Assembly (NCBI GenBank): GCA_041602815.1
Contig: JBFIFO010000017.1
Coordinates: 1 to 38,032 of the forward strand
DNA from: GCA-020356105 sp041602815
Lineage (GTDB): Bacteria > Pseudomonadota > Alphaproteobacteria > UBA8366 > JADFVY01
DNA length: 38,032 bases
Direction of reading: 5' to 3'
Part shown: positions 7,330 to 15,925 of the stretch, in pieces
Numbering within the stretch: position 1 is the stretch's first letter
Layout: every line of letters starts with the position of its first letter
The notes under the pieces: model-generated
What the model saw: the letters and a program-made list of their open reading frames with translations, nothing else
The model's database searches: none
What the model was told of the DNA's origin: nothing
Program-made: the position numbers and the translations under genes

Positions 7330-8711
7330 TCGGCCTGCTCCCGCCAGCCGACGCGGTCGGCCACCGTGTCGAGTGATTCCTTGACCGCGACGCTGTGCAG
7401 CACCTGGCCCGTCGGGCTCGACGAGCCCTCGTCGAATACGTTGCGAAGGCGGATCTCCAGGGGATCGATGCCAAGCTCGCGGGCGATGTCGTCCATGTGC
7501 GACTCGTAGCCGAAGCAGACCTGCGGCGCGCCGAATCCGCGCATCGCCCCGCACGTCGTCTTGTTGGTGTAGACGGCGTAGGCCCTGACTTCGAGATGAT
7601 CGATCCGGTACGGGCCGACCGACAGGATCGCGCCCTTGCCGAGGGTCGTCTCGCTCCACGAGCAATAAGCGCCCCCGTCAGCGACGATGCGCACCTTACG
7701 GGCGACGATGCGGCCGTCCCGCATGACCCCGGTCTTGTAGTCCATGATGAAGGGATGGCGTGTCGTCGAGGACACGAACTCGTCCTTGCGCGTGAACACG
7801 CCCTTGACCGGGCGGCCGGCCTTGCGGGCCAGCAGAGCCAGCACCGGCTCGGTCGTGATCTCGTTCTTGCCGCCGAAATTGCCGCCGACGATGGTGCCGA
7901 CGATCTGGATCCGGTTGACCGGCAGGTCGAGCGTGCGCGCGACGTCGGCCCGGCCGAGCGTGATGCGGCCAAGGCTCGAGAGGATCTTGACGCGGCCGTC
8001 GGGCTCCCACAGGGCAATCGTCGCGTGCGGCTCCATCGGCACGTGCTCGACCATCTGGGTCGAGAACCGCCCCTCCATGACGAGGTCAGCGCCGGCCAGC
8101 GCCTTCTCGACGTCGCCCTTGCGGATCACCTTGGTGGCGTAGATGTTGCTGTCGCCGTGAATCTTCGGCGAGTCCTCCTTCATCGCCTCGAGCGGGTCGA
8201 GGACCAGCGGCAGCGGCTCGTACTCCACCTTGATCCTGGCGAGGGCGTCCTGCGCCTGCTGCTCGGTCTCGGCCGCCACCGCGACGATGCCGTCGCCCAT
8301 ATGGCGGACCTTCTCGTCCGCCAGCACCGGCTGATCCTGGTAGGACGGACCGAAGGAGTTGACCGGGATTTCCTTTCCGGTGAGCGTGGCGACCACCCCC
8401 GGCATCTTCTCCGCCTCGCTGACGTCGATGCTCGCGATCCTGGCGTGCGCGTACCGACTGCGCAGGATCTTCATGTGCAGCATGTTCGGGAACGAAAGAT
8501 CGTCGATGTAGCGGGTCTGGCCGGTGATGTGCGGCCGGCTGTCGGGCCGCGTGACGCGCTGGCCGACCGCAGGGGTCTGCTTGTTCGCGTCGGGGACGAT
8601 CTGCGGCGCCCGGCCGCCTTCGCGGGCCACCGCGGGAACCGCCGTCGCGTCGGCCTCCTTCAGCTCCGCCAACCGGTCCGTCCGCAGCGCGTCGTCTACC
8701 TTGATGACCAT
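7326..8711 (-). CDS. Molybdenum hydroxylase large subunit, N-terminal half
   Basis: A 461-residue protein covering the N-terminal domains of the xanthine-dehydrogenase-type large subunit. The family start is VGQRVTRPDSRPHITGQTRY at about residue 49; the preceding 48 residues are an unusual extension. GGNFGGKNE (276-284) is the molybdopterin loop and CGAMRGFGAPQ (about 403) is the xanthine-dehydrogenase-type active-site loop. The AYRCSFR loop of true CO dehydrogenase is absent, so this is not a form I CO dehydrogenase. Its start has AAAGGAGACGGGC upstream. It ends WREQAE and overlaps the next gene by ATGA. It lies 16 bp after the iron-sulfur subunit. Confidence 0.92.
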   Translation of the reverse strand: MVIKVDDALRTDRLAELKEADATAVPAVAREGGRAPQIVPDANKQTPAVGQRVTRPDSRPHITGQTRYIDDLSFPNMLHMKILRSRYAHARIASIDVSEAEKMPGVVATLTGKEIPVNSFGPSYQDQPVLADEKVRHMGDGIVAVAAETEQQAQDALARIKVEYEPLPLVLDPLEAMKEDSPKIHGDSNIYATKVIRKGDVEKALAGADLVMEGRFSTQMVEHVPMEPHATIALWEPDGRVKILSSLGRITLGRADVARTLDLPVNRIQIVGTIVGGNFGGKNEITTEPVLALLARKAGRPVKGVFTRKDEFVSSTTRHPFIMDYKTGVMRDGRIVARKVRIVADGGAYCSWSETTLGKGAILSVGPYRIDHLEVRAYAVYTNKTTCGAMRGFGAPQVCFGYESHMDDIARELGIDPLEIRLRNVFDEGSSSPTGQVLHSVAVKESLDTVADRVGWREQAE

Positions 8712-8727
8712 GCCCGTCTCCTTTCGC

Positions 8728-9207
8728 CTAGGCGCGCTCTGCCGTGGCCCCGCCGCGTGCCGCCACTTCCATCACCGCGTCGATGATCTTGGTATAGCCG
8801 GTGCACCGGCACAGGTTGCCCGACAGCGCCTCGCGCACATCCGCCACGGTCGGGGTCGGATTCTTGTCCAGCAGTGCCTTGGCCGAGATGATCATGCCCG
8901 GCGCGCAGAAGCCGCACTGGAAGGACGAGAACAGCTCGAACATTTCCTGCAGCGGGCTGAGCTTCTGGAAATCGCTGAGCCCCTCGATGGTCAGGACCTC
9001 GCGGCCGTCGGCCTGCGCCGCGAGCATCAGGCAGGCGTTGACCGGCTCGCCGTCGACGAGGACCGTGCAGGCGCCGCAGTCGCCGACGTCGCAGCCCAGC
9101 TTGGCGCCGGTCAGCCCCAGGTTCGACCGCAGCAGCGTCAGCAGGGTCGTTTCCGGCGGAACGTCCGCGCCGCGCGTCTTGCCGTTCACCGTGATCGTCA
9201 CGTCCAT
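8728..9207 (-). CDS. Molybdenum hydroxylase 2Fe-2S subunit
   Basis: A 159-residue small subunit that passes electrons from the molybdenum site to FAD. The plant-type cluster site is C39-x4-C44-x2-C47-x11-C59, within GCDVGDCGACTVL. The second cluster site is C98-x2-C101 (QCGFC) with C133-x-C135 (NLCRCTG). All eight cysteine ligands are present. A very good ribosome site, GGCGGAGGGATC, precedes the ATG. It sits 22 bp after the FAD subunit and 16 bp before the large subunit, the standard M-S-L order. Confidence 0.96.
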   Translation of the reverse strand: MDVTITVNGKTRGADVPPETTLLTLLRSNLGLTGAKLGCDVGDCGACTVLVDGEPVNACLMLAAQADGREVLTIEGLSDFQKLSPLQEMFELFSSFQCGFCAPGMIISAKALLDKNPTPTVADVREALSGNLCRCTGYTKIIDAVMEVAARGGATAERA

Positions 9208-9229
9208 GATCCCTCCGCCTCTCCGTTCG

Positions 9230-10093
9230 TCAGCCCGCGGCCTGTTCGGTCGCCTCGTCGAGGACCCGCCGCGTGAGCGCCCGGATCAGCTCGCACCGGT
9301 AGGCCGCCGACGCCCGGAAATCGTCGATCGGCTTCGCCTCGATAACCGCCATATCGGCGGCTTCGGCAATAAGGGTAGCGTCCGGGGCCCTGCCGTCCAG
9401 TAGCGCCTCGGCCTTTTCCGCGCGGATCACTGTCGGCGCGACGGCGCCGAGCGCAATCCGCGGCGCCGCGATCTTGCCGTCGGTTAGCGATAGCGACGCC
9501 GCCGCATTGACCAGCGCCAGCGCCTGCCCCTTGCGCAGGCCGAACTTGCGGAAGCTGCACGGCTTGCCGAGGTTGGCCCGAGGAATGACGATGTCGACGA
9601 GGATCTCGCCTGCCTGCAACGCGGTCTTGCGCGGGCCGACGAAGAACTCGATGAGCGTCATGCGCCGCCGGCCATCGGGGCCGGCAACCGTCACCTCGGC
9701 ATCGAGCGCCACGAGCACCGGCCCGCTGTCGAGCGACGGCACGCAGGTCACAAGATTGCCGCCCAGCGTGCCGAGATTACGCGTCTGGACGGCGCCAATG
9801 GTGCGCGCGGCATCGATCATCGACGGCGCATGCCGGCGCACCAGCTCGGAGTCCATGATCTCGGTGTGACTGACCAGACTCCCGAAGCGCAGCCCGTCGT
9901 CGGTCTCCTCAATCCCCTTGCACTCCGCGATGCGGGTGAGGTCGACCAGCAGGTCGGCGGTGGCCGTCTCGTGCTTGAGGTCGACCAGCAGGTCGGTGCC
10001 GCCGGCCAGGGCCCGCGCCTTCGCGCCGTTTTCCGCGAGCGCCGCCACCGCGTCCTCGACGGACTGCGGCGCCAGGTAATCGAACGGTCTCAC
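9230..10093 (-). CDS. Molybdenum hydroxylase FAD-binding subunit
   Basis: A 287-residue medium subunit of the CoxM/XdhA type. The FAD pyrophosphate-binding loops are ALAGGTDLL (residues 28-36) and TLGGNLV (109-115). The start codon is GTG at 10093 with GAGAGGCGGGA before it. It begins MRPFDYLAPQSVEDAV, as the family does. A 21-bp stretch is repeated in frame 39 bp apart (9937-9957 and 9976-9996), encoding two DLLVDL segments. This may be a local duplication or just similar codons. It accepts electrons from the iron-sulfur subunit and hands them to an unknown acceptor. Confidence 0.94.
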   Translation of the reverse strand: MRPFDYLAPQSVEDAVAALAENGAKARALAGGTDLLVDLKHETATADLLVDLTRIAECKGIEETDDGLRFGSLVSHTEIMDSELVRRHAPSMIDAARTIGAVQTRNLGTLGGNLVTCVPSLDSGPVLVALDAEVTVAGPDGRRRMTLIEFFVGPRKTALQAGEILVDIVIPRANLGKPCSFRKFGLRKGQALALVNAAASLSLTDGKIAAPRIALGAVAPTVIRAEKAEALLDGRAPDATLIAEAADMAVIEAKPIDDFRASAAYRCELIRALTRRVLDEATEQAAG

Positions 10094-10172
10094 TCCCGCC
10101 TCTCTTCCGTGCGATGCCCGGCCAGCGGACGGCGGGGCGGCCGCTCTGCCGACCGCCCCGCGTCGCTCATCG

Positions 10173-11405
10173 TCAGGCCGCGGCGCCCTGCAGGACGCCG
10201 TTGGCGATCTTCTTGAATTCCTCGGCCGTGAGCAGGCGCTTGTGATCGAGGCCGAACTGCTTGACGCCCATCAGGATCTCGGTCATCTGCTCGTCGGTCG
10301 CCTTCATCTGGAACTTCTCGAGCCAGACCTTGATCGAGTCCATGCCGCTGCCCTTGCCCATGACGACATCCGCCTCACGCTGACCGACGAATTCCGGCCG
10401 GAACGGGAACAACTCGGTCTGATACTCCTTGCCACAGTTGCGGAACCAGTTGGCGATGATGCCGGATTCGACCTGGAACAGCTGGTCGCCGACGACGGAG
10501 CGGTTGCTCGGCACGGCAATCCCCGAGACCTCCTGGACCAGCTTGGCCAGCGGATAAAGCTTGTCGTAATTGATGCCGATGTCGATGCCGTACATCGTCA
10601 GCAGCGCCATGACGACGTCCTCCGTCGGCGCGTTGCCGGCGCGCTCGCCAACCCCCAGCACGGTCGAGTGAACGACCTCCGCACCCTCGGCCAGCGCCAT
10701 GATGGTGTTGGCGACGCCCATGCCGAAATCCTGGTGGAAATGCGTTTCCAGGCGCGTATTGACCCGCTTCTTGACCTCCTGGACGAAATACTTCATCGCG
10801 TGCGGCGAGACGACGCCAAAGGTGTCGACCAGCGCCAGCGCATCCATATGCCCTTCCTTGGCGACACGGTTGATCAGGTCCATCACCCAGTCGATGTCCG
10901 AGCGCGAAAAGTCGATCGGGAAGAACACGACCTCGAGCCCCTTCTCGTGGGCGTAGCCGGTCGCCTCGATGGACAACTCGATGGCCTTTTCCAGCGGCCA
11001 TTTGTACGCATGCTCGATCAGATGCGTGCTCGCCGGTACCTCCATGATCAGCCCCTTGACCCCGGCATCGACCGAGGCGTCGACGTCATTCTTCATGCAG
11101 CGGCAGAACGAGTAGATCTCCGGGCCGAGGTTGCGCTTGTTGATCTCGTAGATGGCTTTGAAGTCGTCCTTGGACACCGCGGGCAGGCCCGCCTCGATGC
11201 GGTGGATCCCCGCCTCGGCCAGCGCTTCGGCGATGCGCAGCTTGTCGTCGATCGTATAGGCGATTCCGGTCTGCTGTTCGCCGTCGCGCAGCGTCACGTC
11301 ATGAATCTTGATTTGCTTCGGGAAGGCGAAGTCCTTCGTCACTTCCTTCTCGAAGTTCCAGGAACTGACGAACCAGTCATCGGATTGCCAGGGATGTTCA
11401 CTCAT
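10173..11405 (-). CDS. HMG-CoA-lyase/LeuA-family carboxyltransferase (homocitrate- or citramalate-synthase-like)
   Basis: A 410-residue enzyme of the DRE-TIM superfamily. It has HDVTLRDGEQQTG (Arg40-Asp41) at the first strand, the metal ligands in THFHQDFG (His222, His224) and the synthase signature GVGERAGNAPTEDVV (251-265). The tail contains PEFVGQREADVVMGKGSG, as in homocitrate and isopropylmalate synthases, but there is no LeuA regulatory domain. It probably condenses acetyl-CoA or another acyl-CoA with a 2-oxoacid; the exact reaction is not known. The start at 11405 follows GGAGGAGCCACCGAA. It is the first gene of the molybdenum hydroxylase operon (79 bp gap), an unusual combination. Its promoter is at 11564-11631. 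Confidence 0.85.
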   Translation of the reverse strand: MSEHPWQSDDWFVSSWNFEKEVTKDFAFPKQIKIHDVTLRDGEQQTGIAYTIDDKLRIAEALAEAGIHRIEAGLPAVSKDDFKAIYEINKRNLGPEIYSFCRCMKNDVDASVDAGVKGLIMEVPASTHLIEHAYKWPLEKAIELSIEATGYAHEKGLEVVFFPIDFSRSDIDWVMDLINRVAKEGHMDALALVDTFGVVSPHAMKYFVQEVKKRVNTRLETHFHQDFGMGVANTIMALAEGAEVVHSTVLGVGERAGNAPTEDVVMALLTMYGIDIGINYDKLYPLAKLVQEVSGIAVPSNRSVVGDQLFQVESGIIANWFRNCGKEYQTELFPFRPEFVGQREADVVMGKGSGMDSIKVWLEKFQMKATDEQMTEILMGVKQFGLDHKRLLTAEEFKKIANGVLQGAAA

Positions 11406-11563
11406 TTCGGTGGCTCCTCCAGTAGCTCTGTCCTCGAACCGGACACCGCAACGCCCGCAACCGGCCGCAGGATGGCAAACCCGACCTTGCGCCGCGTCCA
11501 GAATCTCCATCTTTGCAGGGCGGACCGGGTGCGTGCTCCCCGCCCGGTCGCGGCCCCGGTATC

Positions 11564-11631
11564 ATATTAGAACCTTACAAGTATGAGCGAAAATTCCAAA
11601 TCAATCTACCGCTATGCGGCGCCCACATAGG
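11564..11631 (-). promoter_or_regulatory. LysR-type promoter/operator of the molybdenum hydroxylase operon
   Basis: On the minus strand the -10 box is TAATAT (11564-11569). The 53-bp block 11579-11631 upstream of it matches 41 of 53 positions in the block at 17138-17190, without gaps and at the same distance to the -10. It contains CTATG-N9-CATAG (11612-11630), a T-N11-A box centred about 64 bp before the predicted start. It also contains GGAATTTTC over the -35 region. This is the layout of a LysR-type regulatory site plus activation site. The 5' leader would be about 150 bases. Confidence 0.65.
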
Positions 11632-11639
11632 CCGCGCGC

Positions 11640-12515
11640 CTAAAGAAGATACCAGAGGAGCAGGGGCAGCACCGCAAAGGTCAGCAGCGTCGAGACCACG
11701 ACCATGCCGGCAACGCCCTCCGGCTCGGCGCCGTACTGCTTGGCGAACAGGTAGTTGAACACGGCGTTCGGCATCGCGGCCTGCAGGATGGCGACGCCGC
11801 GGCCCACGCCCTCGAGGCCCAGCAGCGCGGCGACGGCGTGGCCGACGGCAAAGCCGATGGCGAGCCGCGCCAAGGCGAGGAACAGGCTGGTCTGCAGGTT
11901 GCGCACCTTCAGGCGGGCGAGGGAAAAGCCCAGCGTGATCAGCAGCAGCGGGATGGTAATGCCGCCGAGCAGCCGGGTTGCATTGTTGATCCACTCCGGC
12001 ACCGCGGTCCGGGTGACGAGGAAGCTGAACGCGATGACGACGGCGTAGATGATTGGGCTGCGCGCGATCCGGCGCAGCGACAGCTCGCCCGAAGCGACGA
12101 CCGGCGTGGTCACGAAATGGTTCGAGGCGATCACCACGTAGAATGCGATGCCGAGCGCCAGCCCTTCCTCGCCGAACGCGAACAGGCACAGCGGCAGCCC
12201 CATGTTGCCGGTGTTCGGGTGCATCAGCGACGGCAGATAGCCGCGCACCGAGAGTCCCGTCAGCCGCAACAGCGGATACGCCGCGACGGCGGCCATGACG
12301 AGGCTGAGCGCCGCCGCCCCGGCGATCCGCCCAACGGCCGACAGATCGAGCGTGATGTTGGCCAGGGTCGAGAACACGAGGCACGGCGTGCCGACATGGG
12401 TGACCAGCAGGGTGACGTATTCCGGCTCTTCCTTCTTGCCCATCCGCGCCATCACGTAGCCGACCGCGACGGCGATCATCACCGGCGCGACGATGGCGAA
12501 GAGCTGGGCGATCAT
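11640..12515 (-). CDS. AEC-family (auxin efflux carrier-like) transporter
   Basis: A 291-residue membrane protein with about ten hydrophobic segments, typical of AEC carriers such as MdcF/YwkB that move malonate, malate or other carboxylates. It starts MIAQLFAIVAPVMIAVAVGY; THVGTPCLVFSTLA (about 40-53) and PNTGNMGLPLCLFAFGEEG (about 100-118) are the conserved family segments, and it ends LLLWYLL. It follows the Gfo/Idh/MocA gene by 30 bp and closes the TTT-transporter operon. The stop codon is 9 bp from the LysR-type block of the next operon, with no terminator between, so read-through is possible. It is probably a second uptake or an export route for the pathway acid. Confidence 0.88.
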   Translation of the reverse strand: MIAQLFAIVAPVMIAVAVGYVMARMGKKEEPEYVTLLVTHVGTPCLVFSTLANITLDLSAVGRIAGAAALSLVMAAVAAYPLLRLTGLSVRGYLPSLMHPNTGNMGLPLCLFAFGEEGLALGIAFYVVIASNHFVTTPVVASGELSLRRIARSPIIYAVVIAFSFLVTRTAVPEWINNATRLLGGITIPLLLITLGFSLARLKVRNLQTSLFLALARLAIGFAVGHAVAALLGLEGVGRGVAILQAAMPNAVFNYLFAKQYGAEPEGVAGMVVVSTLLTFAVLPLLLWYLL

Positions 12516-12545
12516 GAACCGGGCCGGCGGCCGCCGGGCCGGTGC

Positions 12546-13667
12546 TCAGAACGCGAGCTCATCGAGGTCGACCGGCAGCCGGACCACCTCGCCGCGCGCC
12601 GCCGACAGGTCCATGGCCATGGTCAGCACGAGGTTGCGGTGGCCGTCGCGGGCCGTGGCGTGCGGCGTCGTCAGGCCCATATGGATGCGGCCGAACCATT
12701 CCTTGGTCTCCTCGCGCATCGGCCCCCAGAGTTGCCCCTGCCAGATGTCGCCGGGCGGGTAGCTGGTCAGGAAATCGACGTGCCGGTCCATGCCCTTGTC
12801 GAAGCCCTCCGGGTCGTAGCCGGCGCCCTGCGGCACGTCCGAGGCCAGCACGAGATCGCGGTGCGTGTCCTCGATATCGATCACCCCGCGGGTGCCGACG
12901 ATGCCGATCTCCAGCCCGTAGACCGAGCCGGGCCACACGACCGGCAATGCCCAGCTGATATTCATGCTGAACAGCGTGCCGTCGTCCATGGTGAACAGGC
13001 CGAAGGTCGAATCCTTCGTGCCGTACTGCGACAGCGCCTTGTCGTTGGAGCCGGCATAGACCGACACCGGCTCCTTGCCCTCCATCAGCCACAGGCTCAT
13101 GTCGAGGCTGTGCGTGCCGGACACCACCATCGGCGTCAGCGTCTTGCGCTGGTTGGTGCGCTGCACGGTGGCGATCGGCACCATGCGGTTCATGAAGGCG
13201 CGGGTGACGACGCCCGTGACCTCGCCGATCTGGCCGGTGGTCAGCTTCTCCTTGATGGCAAGGAACCGCCGGCGGAAGCGCTGTGTGTAGCCGATCACGG
13301 CGTCGGCGCCGGCCGCCTCGATGGCGTCCAGCACCCGCTTCGACTCCTTCGCGTCGGTGGCGAGCGGCTTTTCGATGAACAGGTGCTTGTGGCCGCGCTC
13401 GACCGCGGCCAGCGTCGGCGGCCCGTGGTGGTTCTCGTCGGTGGCGATGATGACCGCGTTCACCTCGGGCCGGCTGACCAGTTCATTGAAATCGGTGGTG
13501 AAGAAATCGGCGTTCGCATCCTCGGCCAGCCGGCGGCCGAGATCCTCCTTGATGTCGCACAGCCCGAGCCAGCCAATGCCGGGGTATTCGCGGGCGAACA
13601 TGGCGCGGATGCGCCCGACCACGCCGCAGCCGATGACGGCCAGGCCGATTTCCTTCTTGTCGCTCAT
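12546..13667 (-). CDS. Gfo/Idh/MocA-family oxidoreductase
   Basis: A 373-residue NAD(P)-dependent oxidoreductase. The N-terminal nucleotide fold has VIGCGVVGRI (residues 10-19), followed by FIEKPLAT with the catalytic Glu-Lys-Pro. The C-terminal domain has SGTHSLDMSLWL, which supplies the conserved histidine. A ribosome site AAGGAGAG lies before the ATG. Family members oxidise sugars, inositols and aromatic dihydrodiols such as phthalate cis-dihydrodiol. In this context an acid or dihydrodiol substrate is as likely as a sugar. It sits 44 bp after tctA and 30 bp before the AEC carrier. Confidence 0.9.
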   Translation of the reverse strand: MSDKKEIGLAVIGCGVVGRIRAMFAREYPGIGWLGLCDIKEDLGRRLAEDANADFFTTDFNELVSRPEVNAVIIATDENHHGPPTLAAVERGHKHLFIEKPLATDAKESKRVLDAIEAAGADAVIGYTQRFRRRFLAIKEKLTTGQIGEVTGVVTRAFMNRMVPIATVQRTNQRKTLTPMVVSGTHSLDMSLWLMEGKEPVSVYAGSNDKALSQYGTKDSTFGLFTMDDGTLFSMNISWALPVVWPGSVYGLEIGIVGTRGVIDIEDTHRDLVLASDVPQGAGYDPEGFDKGMDRHVDFLTSYPPGDIWQGQLWGPMREETKEWFGRIHMGLTTPHATARDGHRNLVLTMAMDLSAARGEVVRLPVDLDELAF

Positions 13668-13711
13668 CTAGCTCTCCTTGCGAGGGCCCGGGACGGGCCG
13701 GACAACAACGA

Positions 13712-15214
13712 TCACTTGGTTTTCTTCGCCTTCCCCCTCGTCCGCCCGAAGATGCCGTCGTAGAAGGTGTACAGGACAACGACGATGAGGATCGTGCCGA
13801 TCCAGTGCTCGGTCAGCACGTAACCGACGGACTTCCCCTCGAAGACGATCAGCGCGCGCCGCAGGTTTTCGTCGGCCAGCGGCCCGAGGATGACGGCCAG
13901 CACCATCGGTGCCAGCGGGAAACCGTATTTCCGCATCACGTAGCCGACGACGCCCGCGGCGAGCATCACATAGACGTCGAAATAGTTCAGGCTGACCGCG
14001 AAGGCGCCGATCACGCAGATCGGGATGATCAGCGGCATCAGCAGCGTGCGCGGCAGGCTGAACAGCTTGACGCACGGCCTTACCAGCGCGATCGCCATGC
14101 CGTACATCAGGAAATTGGCGATGATCAGCGCGATGTAGATGAAATAGATGAGGCCCGGGTTGTGGGTCTGGATGGTCGGCCCGACGACCACGTTCTTCAT
14201 CTCGAGCGCCGCCAGGATTGCTGCCGCCGCGGCGTTGCCCGGGATGCCCAGCGTCAGCGTCGGGAGCATCGAGCCGCCGATATTGGCATTGTTGGCGACC
14301 TCGGCCGAGACGATCGCCTCGTAGCTGCCCTTGCCCCATTTGCGGCGCTCCTCCGGCCTGGCGCGCCGCCGCGCCACGTCGTAGGACAGGAACGAGGCGA
14401 CGTTGGCGCCGGCGCCGGGAATCGCCCCGATCACCGTCCCGATGAGGCCAGAGCGGATCGAGGTGCGGGCGTATTTCCACAGCGTCGACATCGGTGGCAC
14501 GACGCGCCCGACTTCGGCCGGGATCGCGTAGGGGCTCTTCTGCGGCAGGACGCGCAGGATCTCGGTCAAACCGAACAGGCCGATCAGGATCGGGATATAG
14601 CTGATGCCGTCCTCCAAAATCCACACCCCGAAGGTGAAGCGCGGCACCGCATCGATGCGGTCGAGGCCGACGAAGGCAACCAGCAGGCCGATCCAGCCAG
14701 AGATCCAGCCCTTCAGCGGGCGTTCCCCCGACGACATCGTGCCGCAGATCGCGATCCCCCAGATCGCCAGCAGGAACATCTCCCAGGAACGGAATTTCAG
14801 GGCCAGCGCCAGCAACGCCGGGATGAAGGCGATCAGCAGGATGATGCCGACCCAGTTGCCGAGGAAGGACGAGGCGATCGCCGTGCCGAGGGCGAGCCCG
14901 CCCTCGCCCCGCTTGGCCAGCGGGTGTCCCTCCATCATCGTCGGCACCGCGTCCGGCGTGCCCGGGATGTTGATCAGCACGGCGGAGATCGCGCCGCCGA
15001 AGACGCTGCCGGTGTACACGCCGAGCATGAACATGATCGCCACGTTCTGGCCCATGCCCGCCGACAGGCCAATCAGAAGCGCCATGGCCATGGTGGTGGA
15101 CAGGCCCGGCATCGCGCCCCACAGGATGCCGAGGGTCGTGCCGAGAAGGCAGATCAGCAGCATGTAGGGCGTGAACGCCTGGAACGCCTGCTCGAGTATC
15201 TGCTCCCAGATCAT
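13712..15214 (-). CDS. tctA: Tripartite tricarboxylate transporter large permease, TctA
   Basis: A 500-residue permease with about 12 membrane segments, the standard TctA length. The two halves each carry the family proline-glycine motif: GAMPGLSTTMAMALLIGLSA near residue 33 and GAIPGAGANVASFLSYD near 260. NIPGTPDAVPTMMEGHPLAK (about 82-101) is also characteristic. The start at 15214 gives MIWEQILEQAF and lies 10 bp after the tctB stop with GAGG upstream; the longer frame starting at 15277 overlaps tctB and is unlikely. It takes up a carboxylate bound by TctC using an ion gradient. It is third in the operon tctC-tctB-tctA. Confidence 0.95.
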   Translation of the reverse strand: MIWEQILEQAFQAFTPYMLLICLLGTTLGILWGAMPGLSTTMAMALLIGLSAGMGQNVAIMFMLGVYTGSVFGGAISAVLINIPGTPDAVPTMMEGHPLAKRGEGGLALGTAIASSFLGNWVGIILLIAFIPALLALALKFRSWEMFLLAIWGIAICGTMSSGERPLKGWISGWIGLLVAFVGLDRIDAVPRFTFGVWILEDGISYIPILIGLFGLTEILRVLPQKSPYAIPAEVGRVVPPMSTLWKYARTSIRSGLIGTVIGAIPGAGANVASFLSYDVARRRARPEERRKWGKGSYEAIVSAEVANNANIGGSMLPTLTLGIPGNAAAAAILAALEMKNVVVGPTIQTHNPGLIYFIYIALIIANFLMYGMAIALVRPCVKLFSLPRTLLMPLIIPICVIGAFAVSLNYFDVYVMLAAGVVGYVMRKYGFPLAPMVLAVILGPLADENLRRALIVFEGKSVGYVLTEHWIGTILIVVVLYTFYDGIFGRTRGKAKKTK

Positions 15215-15224
15215 CGCGCCCGCC

Positions 15225-15821
15225 TCATCCCAGCCCCGGCAGGAGTGTGCGGAAGCCGTACCGGAACACCGCGGCAAGCGCCATGACCACGACGAACGCG
15301 ACGCCGAAGCAATGGGGGACGAGCGGACGGCGCCAGAAGATCCGCAGGATGACGGTCAGCGAGGCGATCGAGAACAGCTCGTAACCGCTGAAGCGCAGAT
15401 CGAACGTGCCGACGCGCCAGCGCCATTCGAACGGCACCTGGTCGACCACCACGACGTAGGCGACGATGATCGCGAACAGCAGCAGGGTGCGCCGTCGCTC
15501 TTCGTCGCGCAGCCATTCGCCGGCCCCCGACAGGCCGCCGAACAGGTTCTTTGCCCCGCCGTCGCGTACGGCCAGCGCACCAAGCGCCACCGCCATCAGG
15601 AGCAGGCTGAACCCGACGAGGAACGGCAGCAGGCCGGGCGCCGCAACGAGCCGGCCCGGGACCTCGAGGCGCACGGCCAGCACCATCGCGAGAATTGCGA
15701 TTGCGCCGATGACGATGGCGGCGATCAGGTTCTGCCGTGCCGAGACCGGCTCGGCGACCTCTTCCTCGCCGTGAAAACCGGGGCCCTCACTGGGATCGGG
15801 CTCATCGTGATCGCGCGACAT
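15225..15821 (-). CDS. tctB: Tripartite tricarboxylate transporter small permease, TctB
   Basis: A protein of about 198 residues with four hydrophobic helices, as in TctB. It has a charged N-terminal segment (MSRDHDEPDPSEGPGFHGEE) before the first helix at about residue 30. PLVPHCFGVAFVVVMALAAV lies near the C-terminus. The start is uncertain: ATG at 15821 is used, but no clear ribosome site precedes it, and a TTG at 15878 in the same frame would add 19 residues. It partners TctA; the two genes are 10 bp apart. Confidence 0.85.
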   Translation of the reverse strand: MSRDHDEPDPSEGPGFHGEEEVAEPVSARQNLIAAIVIGAIAILAMVLAVRLEVPGRLVAAPGLLPFLVGFSLLLMAVALGALAVRDGGAKNLFGGLSGAGEWLRDEERRRTLLLFAIIVAYVVVVDQVPFEWRWRVGTFDLRFSGYELFSIASLTVILRIFWRRPLVPHCFGVAFVVVMALAAVFRYGFRTLLPGLG

Positions 15822-15925
15822 GTCGTCCGGATGCGAAGTTGCGGTTACCCGTCCACCGGCACCGCCTCGCAGCTGCAAAGCGGCGCCGGCGGGTACGGGG
15901 TTTCAGCCTGCTGTCGCCAGGGCGA

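Noticed and set aside
7320..7335. Sequencing frameshift as the cause of the split large subunit
   Set aside because: A clean ATGA overlap with a ribosome site before the second ATG and a split at a domain boundary favour a natural split, though only reads or relatives can settle it.
6313..9207. Form I CO dehydrogenase (coxMSL)
   Set aside because: The AYRCSFR active-site loop is absent and a xanthine-dehydrogenase-like CGAMRGFG loop is present.
9937..9996. 21-bp direct repeat inside the FAD subunit gene
   Set aside because: Both copies encode the family-typical DLLVDL segments, so similar codon use explains it without a special element.
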